Below, piece by piece: positions 47,346-57,241 of a stretch of 64,000 nt of DNA. How positions within the stretch are numbered: the stretch's first letter is position 1; the number at the start of each line of letters is the position of its first letter. The stretch comes from Oidiodendron maius Zn (lineage: Eukaryota; Ascomycota; Leotiomycetes; Myxotrichaceae). The DNA is taken from NCBI GenBank assembly GCA_000827325.1, contig KN832872.1:1054001-1118000 (forward strand), given 5' to 3'. Position numbers and translations under genes: made by a program. The notes under the pieces were generated by a model, which made no database searches, was not told the DNA's origin, and saw nothing but the letters and a program-made list of their open reading frames with translations.

Positions 47346-49170
47346 ATGGCAGCAGTAACGGAAATGACCTTTGAGATACCAAAGAAATTCAAGGCGATTG
47401 TGTATGATAAACCAGGCACCATTTCCACTAAGATCGAGGAGCACGATATGCCTGAGCCAGGGGCCGGTGAAGTGCTGGTTCGGCTGTGAGACCCTGCCGA
47501 TGTGTCCTGACATGATCCTCCATTACTCATTATTCTGCATTCCAGGACGCATTCCGGTGTCTGTCACTCTGATATTGCTGTTATGGAGTGTACCTGGCGC
47601 ACCCGTATATTCTGTCCACTTCTTCTCACCATAATCCTGGATGTTAATCCGTTTTCTAGTTCCATATCCCACTCAGCCTGGTCAGGTCGGAGGTCACGAG
47701 GGCGTCGGCATTGTCCAAAAACTCGGCCCTGGCAATGAAAGGTCTCGAGTTAAAATCGGCGACCGGGTTGGCATCAAGGTGGCTATCCATAGCAGAGATG
47801 CTAGAAACATATGAGAATGCTAAGGGCCTGATAGTGGGTAGCATATGCTTGCGGCGCTTGCCCGCCCTGCCTGGAAGGCAGGGACGGGGTTTGCTTCGTG
47901 AGTGACACAGTAACCGTCTTCTCTGCTGCCTAGCTAATCCGTCTCACCCATGCAGAACCAAAAAGTGTCTGGCTACTACAGTAAATACCGCTCACAGCCA
48001 AGAGAAGAGACGGACTGACCGAATCATAGCCCCAGGGACATTTCAGCAGTACACTCTTGCGCCCGCAAATTATGTCACACCGATACCTGATGCCTTGAGT
48101 TCCGAAGCTGCCGCGCCAATGCTCTGTGCCGGTGTAACATCGTAAGTAGTTGAAACACAGCCCCCGAAATGGGCCTGTGGTGGAGGCGGTCACAAAAGGG
48201 GCCGCATGAAATAAGCGAAGCTGAGAAACCCTTCCCCTTTTTAGGTACGCAGCCTTGCGGAAATCCGATGCGAAGAGCGGACAATGGGTAGTAATTGGTA
48301 ATGTCATCTCCGACCGTTTTATGATAATGGGTTTGAGTTGACTGATATGACAGCCGGCGCCGGCGGGGGCCTTGTAATACACCCCTTTTTTTCAGCTCCC
48401 CTTTACTAACGTGGGAACACAGGGACATCTCGCCACTCAAATTGGCTCTCGAGGGATGGCTTACCGTATTATTGGTATCGATCATGGTAGCAAGGAGAAA
48501 CTTGTCAAGGAGTGTGGTGCGGAGGTATTCTTTGATATTACCAAATTCGATAACAAAACGCTTCCCGAAGCGGTAAAGAAGGCCACAGGAGGCCTTGGGG
48601 CCGCTGCAGTGATTGTTTGCACCAATTCGAATGGCGCCTATGGCCAGGCACTTAATTTCTTGCGGTTTGGAGGGACTTTAGTCTGTGTTGGCTTACCCGA
48701 AGGAGATCACATGGCGATTGCGAATGCATTCCCAGGAAGTATTGTAAGTTTGATCACCGGTTACACAAGCCTTGACGGCCCCAGCCACTCCTGGTGACAT
48801 ATTCTGCAAAATATTGGCACAGTTAACCTCTAGATAATACCAGGTGCAGAGAGAATGGGTCATTAAAGGGTCGGCTGTAGGGAACCAGCGAGAGGCTTTG
48901 GAAGTCCTCGACATGGCCGCTCGCGGCATTGTGAAGACTCATGTGAGAGTTGAGGCAATGGAGAAGTTGACCGACGTCTTCACTGAGATGTCTAAAGGAA
49001 CAAGTAAGGGCTTTTAACATACCCCTACACTTGGCAATTTCCCGTGCTGTTCTGTGAGCTGTGGACATGTCCCTGATTCATCAGAACAAGATTTGAGTCC
49101 CGTGTTTCTGTTCAGCAAATGGATACTGACCGAGTTAGTGCAAGGGAGAGTCGTAATCGACCTCCAATAA
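47346..49170 (+). CDS. Zinc-dependent alcohol dehydrogenase (medium-chain, yeast ADH type)
   Basis: Oxidises/reduces small alcohols and aldehydes with NAD(H). Eleven exons: 47346-47485, 47546-47589, 47660-47778, 47835-47897, 47956-47980, 48030-48141, 48245-48297, 48354-48373, 48423-48743, 48844-49003, 49139-49170. They close in frame to 362 residues, normal for the family. Catalytic zinc ligands lie in LTHSGVCHSD and GGHEGVG. The structural zinc loop is CGACPPCLEGRDGVC (C-x2-C-x2-C-x7-C). The Rossmann motif AGAGGGLGHLA follows, then the NAD-specific aspartate in IIGIDHG. The C-terminus is MQGRVVIDLQ, as in yeast Adh proteins, which is why the last short exon (49139) is preferred over read-through to a stop at 49016. 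Exons of 20, 25 and 32 bases make it unusually intron-rich for this window. No mitochondrial signal is visible. Divergent partner: the FMN oxidase. Confidence 0.9.
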
Positions 49171-50743
49171 GGGAGAGGCGGCAAGGGCGGCAGTGGGAAC
49201 GGCGAGCTAGTTATGTTCCACATGTGTTAAATTGACGGCAATGATGACAATACTGTGCTGCAAAAGAATTTAACTGGCCACCTCACAAGGTGGCGTGATT
49301 GCGTAGCCGCCGTAGGCATTCCACCTATCTGCTACTGCAGCATGGCAAGCCGTAGACATGAAATTTCTGGCATGCATTCGGGAATGTTCGCCTTGGATGG
49401 GATGACGTGAATGGTTGTTTGTACTCCAGAACTCCAACCAACCATCGCCCCTCACGGTGAATCAAGCAGCTCGCAGATTGTGATATGAAATAATATGCCC
49501 GAACGACTGCAGGTATCGGGACCCATGGCTGGTTGGGTGGGACTGCCCTGCCTCTGCCCTAGCATCTGAAAGGATCCAGAGATACGAGTGGGCCATATGG
49601 TGGTGGTGGTGGTAGTGGTGGCAGGAGTGTATCAGTAACTGCTTTTGGTCACTTCCATGGCCGGAGGGGTATAACACATCAACCCAGTCGGGTTGCAGGC
49701 GCAGTGCAGACGCAGTACAGCAACTATAGCCGACGCCGCGAGGGAAGGAGGGTAGATGTCACTTGACGATCCCCATATGGACAGCTGCTTGATCTGGGCG
49801 GCGAGTCTGCCATCCGCAGGATGTTGGCCTGCCAGAAGGACGGCGTCTAAGCACAGAACTAATAGTCCGGTTGGCGTGCGTTGGTTATGCGTGCGCCGAT
49901 GCTTGTGATGGGGTCAACAGAAGGCATCTCGCGGGTCTGCTCTCCTCCTTGCTTCGTCCGACGTGCAAGTTCCGGAGTGGACTGACCTGACGCTGATGGG
50001 ATGGATATTGTGATACGGCGGCGCGGGTGCGTCTCTCTAACCGCCCGCTAATACCCGACTGCCCGGATCGTCCTAGTCGCCCACTTGAATGGCACCAACT
50101 GTTGCACAAACCAAGCTTACTTACAGCAAGAGGAACACACGCTTCCTCCGCCCCGGCCGAGATGGCCTCCGGCTCCTCGTAGTGCGATGGAGGCGGTGGC
50201 GCCGTCCCTCATGCTACGGGGCGTAGTGGGGCGGCGAGAGACTTTTGGTTGAGCCTAGAATAGGGCGAGGCTGAAGCTGAAGGTAGGAAAGGGGATAACA
50301 GAAGGAACACAGACGAACAGCCCCAAGGCAACGGTCATTTCCAAACCCTCGAGGTGATTCGCGCCAATCCCTGACAGCGGCAGCGCTCCTCCACAGGAAT
50401 CGACCGCGTCTCACTGCCAATGGCAAGGGCTGGCAACATCGGGGCCAGGTTGAGGATTTTTCGCAAGGCCCATATCTTGTATGCCTGGCCTAGGCGGCGT
50501 CCCAGCCGGCCATCTAAGAGACCTGGCGCGACCATTTCAACGACCGCCATCCCCAAGCAGTTGTTGGAAGTGGAAAGGCTGAGTTCTTTTGCTATAGTGC
50601 GCATGGTTTTTTTTTTAACACTGACTATGACGGAGTGTCGATAGGCAGAGCGATGGCTCATCCACCTCCTCCCCGCTATATAGCTCGCCTTCGGCCACAG
50701 TTGGTCTCCTTGATTCCCCCGTTGCGGTCCCTCTCATATCCCC
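49171..50743. other. Intergenic region
   Basis: 1.57 kb without a supported gene. It has a GGT/TGG triplet run at about 49598-49621, a poly-T run near 50607-50616 and generally unique sequence. Probably the promoter of the SWIM protein gene plus the ADH 3' end. Confidence 0.45.
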
Positions 50744-52201
50744 ATGACGGGCCCGATATCCAGCTTCAGCAAGCTCTCACTCTCGGATACCTCAATGCAG
50801 TCATCTCGAGGCCAAGGGCGCGGGCAACTTCCTCACACCAGCGAGGGACCCGCGTCTCCTGACGAAGCCCTCTCACACTCTGAAGAGGAGGAGGAAGAAG
50901 AAGAAACCCCGGCTGTGGATCGAATATTTGCTCTAGACCACTGCCGCCCACATGGCATGCCGGAGGATGGCCGGCCCCCCTCGAGCCCTCGATTCGCTTT
51001 TCAGATTGCCGAGGCTCACGTAAGGAGGTACGGCGTCCGCATTAGTGCTGCAAACCCTAGAAGCACAATATGCTCTTGTGACGAAGGCGGAGTCTGTCGA
51101 CACGGACATTGGCTTTTGAAGCAGCTTGATCGGACAGGACTGCAAGAGAGCGGCGGAACTGACGCCAATCTTTTTCGATATCTCGAGCAAAAGGGCCTTG
51201 AGACTGTGTGCGATACACTTAACTGGGAATTCCGGGGTGGATTGACGAATTCAGAGTCTGATATAGATTCAGACGATCCAGACGAACCCGAAGACCAAAG
51301 ATGGGAGCTTAAAAGGAAGCTCCCAGCATCTCGAATCTTACGGCAAACCAGGGGTTCATTGAAGGAAAGATGCGATACTGTGCGTGATATTATGGGCACA
51401 CTGTGCTCGGAACCTGCCGAAGACTACCGCCCTGATATATTCGACACTGAGGACGATATTACCCTACGAACTATTGTTGTACCTGGAGACCTTGGAGGCA
51501 CGTTCTCAAGATGGCTCCTTCAAGATGACGAGTCTTTCCTGAGGCTCAAACCTTTGATTCCTCGCGATATGCGTGCTTCAGCATATTTTTCAATTATGAA
51601 TTCGAAGGCAAACAATGCCTGCGAGCTCATGGATCAGTATGCACAGTCGGGTCAGAGGCTTGGCGAAGTAGTGCATCATGATGTGGCCTGGTGCGCGCAA
51701 ACACTTATCAACGTCGTCAACTCTGTTGGTAGAAACATTACTAAACGCCAACCACTAAGCCATTTATCGAGAAAAGAAGCAAGCACAACTCTAGTCTCGA
51801 TCCTTCGTGAAGTCGTTAATCGGAACAAGGATGTTTACCAGGACGACAGGCTACCTAGACGCCGACCGCATGGCGAGCAACAAACGAACCGTAACTTATA
51901 CCAACGCTTAATTGGATCCGGCTCACCAACGAACCCCGCTGGTCCGATGTTCATTCTTAGAGACCTTCAAGATCTGCCTGAAGCGCAACCTTTTGTCGAA
52001 ATCCTTGAGGAAATTCTGGGTAAAATCCAAACCATTGGCTGGGGTCCGGCTCCGCACGCCTACAGAGAGAAATTGAAGGCGATCATCGCTCGGCTCAAAG
52101 GAAGCCCGGAACCAATTACGCCAATTGCCGGACCTAGCTCAACGACACCTGGTAAAAGACGAGCGAGCTCGATGGACAGAAAGAACAAGCGAATGAAATA
52201 A
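50744..52201 (+). CDS. SWIM-type zinc finger protein, fungal, unknown function
   Basis: Single-exon gene of 485 residues. Near the N-terminus (residues 108-120) STICSCDEGGVCRH has the SWIM spacing C-x-C-x5-C-x-H (C110, C112, C118, H120), a zinc-binding module used for DNA or protein contacts. It follows AFQIAEAHVRRYGVRI and leads into HWLLKQLDRTGL, which matches the usual helix after a SWIM finger. An acidic run (SEEEEEEEE, about 46-54) precedes it. The rest is alpha-helical with no known catalytic motif; SESDIDSDDPDEPEDQ is another acidic patch. The basic tail (PGKRRASSMDRKNKRMK) suggests nuclear localisation. Relation to Shu-complex SWIM proteins (Shu2/Sws1) is possible but not shown. A second upstream ATG in another frame at 50635 is not used. 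Confidence 0.82.
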   Translation: MTGPISSFSKLSLSDTSMQSSRGQGRGQLPHTSEGPASPDEALSHSEEEEEEEETPAVDRIFALDHCRPHGMPEDGRPPSSPRFAFQIAEAHVRRYGVRISAANPRSTICSCDEGGVCRHGHWLLKQLDRTGLQESGGTDANLFRYLEQKGLETVCDTLNWEFRGGLTNSESDIDSDDPDEPEDQRWELKRKLPASRILRQTRGSLKERCDTVRDIMGTLCSEPAEDYRPDIFDTEDDITLRTIVVPGDLGGTFSRWLLQDDESFLRLKPLIPRDMRASAYFSIMNSKANNACELMDQYAQSGQRLGEVVHHDVAWCAQTLINVVNSVGRNITKRQPLSHLSRKEASTTLVSILREVVNRNKDVYQDDRLPRRRPHGEQQTNRNLYQRLIGSGSPTNPAGPMFILRDLQDLPEAQPFVEILEEILGKIQTIGWGPAPHAYREKLKAIIARLKGSPEPITPIAGPSSTTPGKRRASSMDRKNKRMK

Positions 52202-53057
52202 GAATGTGCGAAATGGCCTGAAAAATTCAGTGGGACTCCACTTCAGTTATTACCAGAACTATTTCATTTGCGTTTCCTGACCACCCCTTTGCCCTATTCC
52301 CTCTTTCCATACTTCGAGGACCAAGACGTTCTTGCCACTTGCCACTAGGCAGTGTTTAGCCTCTCCTTAGAAGTCGATAATTCCCTACCATTTGTCTTAG
52401 GCTCCTTAGCCTCCAGCAGATTCTATACACTGCTATAGATTTCATTCTTCTCTACAGTTCATCTCTTTTCTCTTCTTGGATCGTGTACATAATTTTCAGT
52501 TGGCTGGTTCAACAGCAGCTCTCATATAACTACATCTACCTAAAGCCAGCCCACTCAAACCGCATATGCCTAAGTTGAACTGCTTTGAGCCCTCGTATTT
52601 TTACCCTTGCAATGCCATAGCCAGGATATGTACACTGAATTACCTTACGACCGCATCTTTATGTGTCAGTTACGAAATGTTTCTATTCGTTTAAGGGACG
52701 CACTCTATAACTACAGGCTATCTTTGCCCCATCCGGCTCTATTGCGGGTTTGAGTGTTATGAGAGGGACTATCGAGCTTCAATACCACTTTCAAATGTGT
52801 TCGGCGTTTTAATTGAAATCAACCGGAGACGACTGGAGAGAAATGTTTTTGGAGTCACGTGACTTATGGTAATCCCTCACCCAGCTCCGCATGTGCGGTC
52901 AACTTTTGCTGATTGGTCGAGATCTGACGACCTGAGGAGATCACCTCAAACAACAGACGTGCGGCTGACTCCTGAAAGTAATATAAGCTGGTTGTTTACT
53001 TGGTTTTACTCCGGTCGATTACCTTTCTGCTATTTGAAACCACGTCTTGTTGAGATC
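52202..53057. other. Intergenic region and acid phosphatase promoter
   Basis: 856 bases. The last 210 hold recognisable promoter signals: a CACGTG palindrome (52853-52864), an inverted CCAAT (ATTGG, 52912-52916) and a TATA-like ATATAA (52981-52986), properly ordered before the start at 53058. No gene in the remainder. Confidence 0.55.
52853..52864. promoter_or_regulatory. CACGTG palindrome, candidate Pho4/NUC-1 site
   Basis: AGTCACGTGACT is a perfect 12-base palindrome centred on CACGTG, 194 bases before the acid phosphatase start codon. CACGTG is the core bound by the phosphate-starvation bHLH factors Pho4 (yeast) and NUC-1 (Neurospora). The role is inferred from motif plus target. Confidence 0.55.
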
Positions 53058-54987
53058 ATGGGAGCTCTAACTAACGACGAAACTTATCGGCATGAAGATT
53101 CAAAAGGCCCCACGATGACGGATGTACAGCACCCTGGTGTCTTCAAGGGACGTCTGTTTGCGCGGAATGTTGTAATTGTTGTCTTAACTTGTTTATTGAT
53201 GTACGGTTCCTACGCTTCGCTGGCCAACCCACTCGTGCTATTGCCTCTTCCACAAAATGAAGCTGTGCTTATTTCCCATTCATCCTGCGACTGTTCAACG
53301 CCCACCCCCGATGTACCGCAGTACTTCCAGACGGATAATGGATTGTGGGCCGGACCTACAGCAACTGGACGGGCTCCATTCTTGGCACAAACAAACCCGG
53401 TATCCTTCGCTCCGACGGCCACTTTTGTGCCCAATAACCCTCTTGAGACTTCCCAGCCGATCATCGGCCAAGCTAAGAATGAGAGCATCTTCCAATTGAT
53501 GGGCAACCTTTCTCCCTACTTTCCGAATCCATCAGGCTTTGGTGTTCATGAATATCCTCTTACTCCAGGAGCAAAGATCTCCCAGGTCCAGGTATATCTT
53601 AAAAATATTGTTCCCCTCCCCGACATGTACTAAATTACTGTAGATGCTCTCTCGTCATGGCTCGAGATATCCGACAGTTGGAAGCAATGTGCAGACTTTT
53701 GGTCAGCGGATTGCAGACAATAAAGGGAAATTCGAGGCAATTGGCCCTCTCTCCTTCTTGACGTCTTGGACCTATGAACTTGGCGAAGAGATTCTTGTTC
53801 CCCGAGGGCGGCAGGAGCTTTTTGATAGTGGAATATTACATTACTATCAATACGCCCAACTTTATAATCCAAACAGCAAAATAATTGCACGAACCACTAC
53901 CCAAAATCGGATGCTGAATGTCGGTTCTTCCACGGAATTAAAATTCCATCCCCCTATTCGTACTGACGCTTGAGATAGAGTGCCGAAAACTTCCTCGCAG
54001 GGTTCTTCGGATTGCAATGGCCAAACAATGCTACCATAGAGGTGATAATTGAGGAAAATGGATTCAATAACTCACTAGCGGGCTACGATAACTGCTACAA
54101 TTCCAACAATTACCGCAGCGCTGGGGGTAACAATGCCACCAGGGAATGGGTAAACGTCTATCTTCAAGAAGCGACGAAGCGATTCCAATCTATGATTGAA
54201 GGCTTTGACTGGACAGTCGAAGATACTTATGCTGCCCAAACAATGTGTCCATACGAAACCGTATGTTATACACCGCTCGAGTAAGTTAACTATGCTAACC
54301 GCCAGCTAGATCGCCTACGGATACAGTGCATTTTGCAGCCTTTTCACATATGAAGAATGGGAAGGGTTTGAATATTCTTGGGATATTAATTTCGCAGGTG
54401 GTTCTTCCTTCCAGTCTCCTACTGGGCGCGCTGTCGGCATTGGCTACGTCCAAGAGGTTGTGGCCCGGCTTGAGAACCACACCCTAGGATATTCGGGGTC
54501 TCAGATCAATGTCACCTTAGACAACAACACAGTCACATTCCCCCTGAATCAGAGCCTGTACTTTGATTTCAGTCATGATACGAATATTATGTCTATTTTG
54601 ACTGCCTTCGGTTTCAAACAGTTTGCTCAGTTTCTCCCAAGCACAAAACATCCCGGGCCACACAACCTCACAGTGTCCCATCTAGAACCCTTCGCGGCTA
54701 GACTTGATATCGAAGTGATCAAGACTCCTTATCCTCTAAGTGCAGGCCGCACGTACATCGCTGGCAGTGAAACAACATACGTACACTTCATCCTCAACCA
54801 GAGAACTCTGCCTCTCGGGATCAGTTTTCCACAGTGCGGCGCTGATAGACTGGATGGTTGGTGTGAGCTTGAAACGTTCTTGGACTCACTGAACGCGACA
54901 ACTCTAGCGGATTACGATTATGCCTGCAATGGCGACTACCCTGCTGTTCCTTACGGAGATATCTCGAATGGGGCACCGAATAGGTGA
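53058..54987 (+). CDS. Histidine acid phosphatase (phytase-like), membrane-anchored
   Basis: Releases phosphate from organic esters. Exons 53058-53591, 53644-53919, 53979-54260, 54310-54987; 589 residues. The start at 53058 (MGALTND) is preferred to the in-frame ATG at 52866 because the TATA-like signal (52981) lies between them. Residues 1-36 are hydrophilic, 37-56 form one membrane helix (NVVIVVLTCLLMYGSYASLA), and the rest is outside: a type II anchor rather than a cleaved signal peptide. The catalytic RHGSRYPT (R182, H183, G184) opens exon 2, and the proton donor HD is in FDFSHDTNIMSIL. Many N-x-S/T sites (NESI, NATIE, NNTV, NLTV, NATT) fit a secreted or vacuolar glycoprotein. The third intron donor site after RMLN (GTCGGT) is weak but the only one keeping frame to SAENFLAGFFGLQW. 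The promoter carries a CACGTG palindrome. Confidence 0.9.
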
Positions 54988-55569
54988 GATAATTATGGAT
55001 CCTCTACCGATAAGAAGGGAAACTGTTTGATACTTTGGAAGAGTAAGGTGGCGTGTACCTCTTTCCTATTTGTACTATTATGAGGTTTGTAGCACTTACT
55101 TAGTTATGATACCTACAGCGTTAAATGCAGAATTTCATAAATACTTTAGAAGATAACGGTTTATATGTCTTTGCCAGTCAGGCTCTCCTTCTGTTTCGTA
55201 CATATCGTGAAGGATTCGCTTACCATTAAACACGGACAAAAAGGGATATTGTTGATCACGTGAAATTAAGTTTCTGGCGGCACAAGTTTGAATTGAGCAC
55301 GAAGGAGGAAGAAGTTTGGATTATTTATGGGGTCCTAGAATCTCAGCAATCAATTATACTAAGGAAAAGAATTCCTTGAGGATTACAGGAAGCATTGCGC
55401 GGTCAATGGATCGTGTGGTCACATCATCCCAAGGATCGAGGATTCGACAAAGCGAGGCTGCAAGCCTTGCACAGCCTCATGCCTGGACGTAGATTTTGAG
55501 GAATACAAATACAATGTACTTCCGACAACACTAATTAGCCAAAATTTCTATGATTCCCTTATTGCAAAA
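54988..55569. other. Intergenic region
   Basis: 582 bases, moderately AT-rich, with a CACGTG at 55257-55262 about 310 bases before the next start codon. No gene seen. Confidence 0.5.
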
Positions 55570-56766
55570 ATGACGGTGAGAGGAAACGTTCCACAATACT
55601 TTTTGGTTCCTATCCAGCACCCCACCAATGTCGAAGATCGAAGTCGACATATCAAGAACAGGCTAGAGCGGCTTGAGAACGGGCAAAAGAACCTGAAGTC
55701 GGACCAGAAATGGCCAACACAGAAGTCTATGAGCCTACACATCTTAAGGCAGCTGAATCCAGTGCCTGAGATCATAATACAGCCTCCGACGCCGAGCCAG
55801 CAAGAAGAGACAGAAGGAGGATGGACATATTCTCAACCACGGACTCCAATGCAGCCGTCACCTGGGCTCCTTACCAATCTATTAGAACGGTCGCTCACCC
55901 CGCGCCCTGAATTCCCCTACCCAGTAACTATGGGCCCTCGACGAGGCCCAGATGCCCAGTCACCCGTGACCGAATCATCGTTCATATATTTCACTTTTCT
56001 ACCACTGGAGCTTCGGCTACAGATCTGGGAGATGGAGCTCAAACGGCCAAAATTTATCGAAGCCCAGTTCTCGTCGCAGTTCTACTCGCCGACGTTCGTG
56101 GGGTCATGCACGGGGGGTTCCCCGCTGCTGTCCGTGTGCCGCGAGAGCAGGGAGCTGGCGCTCTGCGAAGACTTTGCATACCTGACCCCGACCCAGAGGG
56201 ATTTCGGGAGGAAGTACGTCAAAATCCCCATTCCGCACCTCGGCCGTGCAATATCTAACGATCTCAGATGGAGCCGAACTCCCTACGTCCCGAAGCCATT
56301 CGTGGCCGAGAAGCCACTCCCCTTCATCCCTCACACTGATACCATCTTCTTCCGCTCGCTGGATAGACCGCAGGGGGGGTTGCAATCACTTGCGTGCAAT
56401 CTTGTAGGGTTTGAGAATATCAGGCACTTGGCGCTACCTTTACCGACAAGTGGATTGCCGTTACGCAATGAGTGGAAGATGTGCCTTAGTCTGTTCCGGA
56501 ATTTGGACACTCTGACGTTCATGGTCGGCTGTAATGAACACAGTTGGCTAGAGGACGAAGAGATTGAGCTGAGAGATGCTGAAGAGTGGTACCAGGACGG
56601 CAGGGCGCGAACGGTGAAGGTTGACAAGTGGCTGTTGGATGTTTCGGAAGTGAGTCCATTTTTGAGTAGTTTGAATTTTGAGCAAAGAATGAGAGGTTCC
56701 TGGGACGAAGATTGGAAGGGAATAAATGTTCGAGTTGTGGCATGGAGAAAGGGATGTTCAGATTGA
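55570..56766 (+). CDS. 2EXR domain protein
   Basis: Single-exon gene of 398 residues. The 2EXR domain, common in large numbers in filamentous fungi and of unknown function, is visible at about residues 135-240. It starts FIYFTFLPLELRLQIWEMELKRPKFIEAQ, where the conserved pattern is F-x2-LPxELRxxIW. It continues with SPLLSVCRESRELALCEDFAYL and later TDTIFFRSLDRPQ and NIRHLALPL. The N-terminus is charged and contains a predicted coiled coil (VEDRSRHIKNRLERLENGQKNLKS, about 22-45). An acidic EDEEIELRDAEEWYQ occurs near residue 325. No signal peptide or membrane helix. The start at 55570 is the first ATG of the open frame and is followed by a plausible charged N-terminus. Confidence 0.85.
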   Translation: MTVRGNVPQYFLVPIQHPTNVEDRSRHIKNRLERLENGQKNLKSDQKWPTQKSMSLHILRQLNPVPEIIIQPPTPSQQEETEGGWTYSQPRTPMQPSPGLLTNLLERSLTPRPEFPYPVTMGPRRGPDAQSPVTESSFIYFTFLPLELRLQIWEMELKRPKFIEAQFSSQFYSPTFVGSCTGGSPLLSVCRESRELALCEDFAYLTPTQRDFGRKYVKIPIPHLGRAISNDLRWSRTPYVPKPFVAEKPLPFIPHTDTIFFRSLDRPQGGLQSLACNLVGFENIRHLALPLPTSGLPLRNEWKMCLSLFRNLDTLTFMVGCNEHSWLEDEEIELRDAEEWYQDGRARTVKVDKWLLDVSEVSPFLSSLNFEQRMRGSWDEDWKGINVRVVAWRKGCSD

Positions 56767-57241
56767 TACCCCCACACGAGCGTAAGCATAAACGTATTCC
56801 AATGAATGAAATTTTTTATTTTCGGACATACCTATCATTCTGGAATATAATGCGAAGGAGCAACAGTGAGAACAGAGAGCAAGGAATGCACTGGAGAATT
56901 GGAAGACATTTGGATGGGGCGAGCTCCCTTAGTCCTCACATTAATTCAAAGTGTATTGAGCGCTTTGGTCATTAATTGCCTTGCATCTATTCCATCATGT
57001 TAATTTCTGCCCATTTTTCGAGACGCCGAGGATAGAAGGCACGCGGGAACAGCAGTTGAAGCCATCACTTGCTGCCCTTCAGCTTGAACAAACAAACACT
57101 GCACAAAAACATGAAGCAAAGTCTGTATGCCACGAGGAGACGAACAGTAGAAGCCAGTCAAACATGATGAGCTATACAATGGCATGTATCATAACCGACG
57201 TCGTCCCACCTATTGTTCCCGTCTCAGTTCTCCATACTACC
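56767..57241. other. Intergenic, convergent 3' ends
   Basis: 475 bases between convergent genes. No gene or repeat recognised. Confidence 0.5.

Noticed and set aside
49016-49018. Stop near 49016 as the end of the ADH gene
   Set aside because: The family's C-terminal QGRVVIDL motif is found in frame after splicing from 49003 to 49139, with a good branch point, so the shorter end is less likely.
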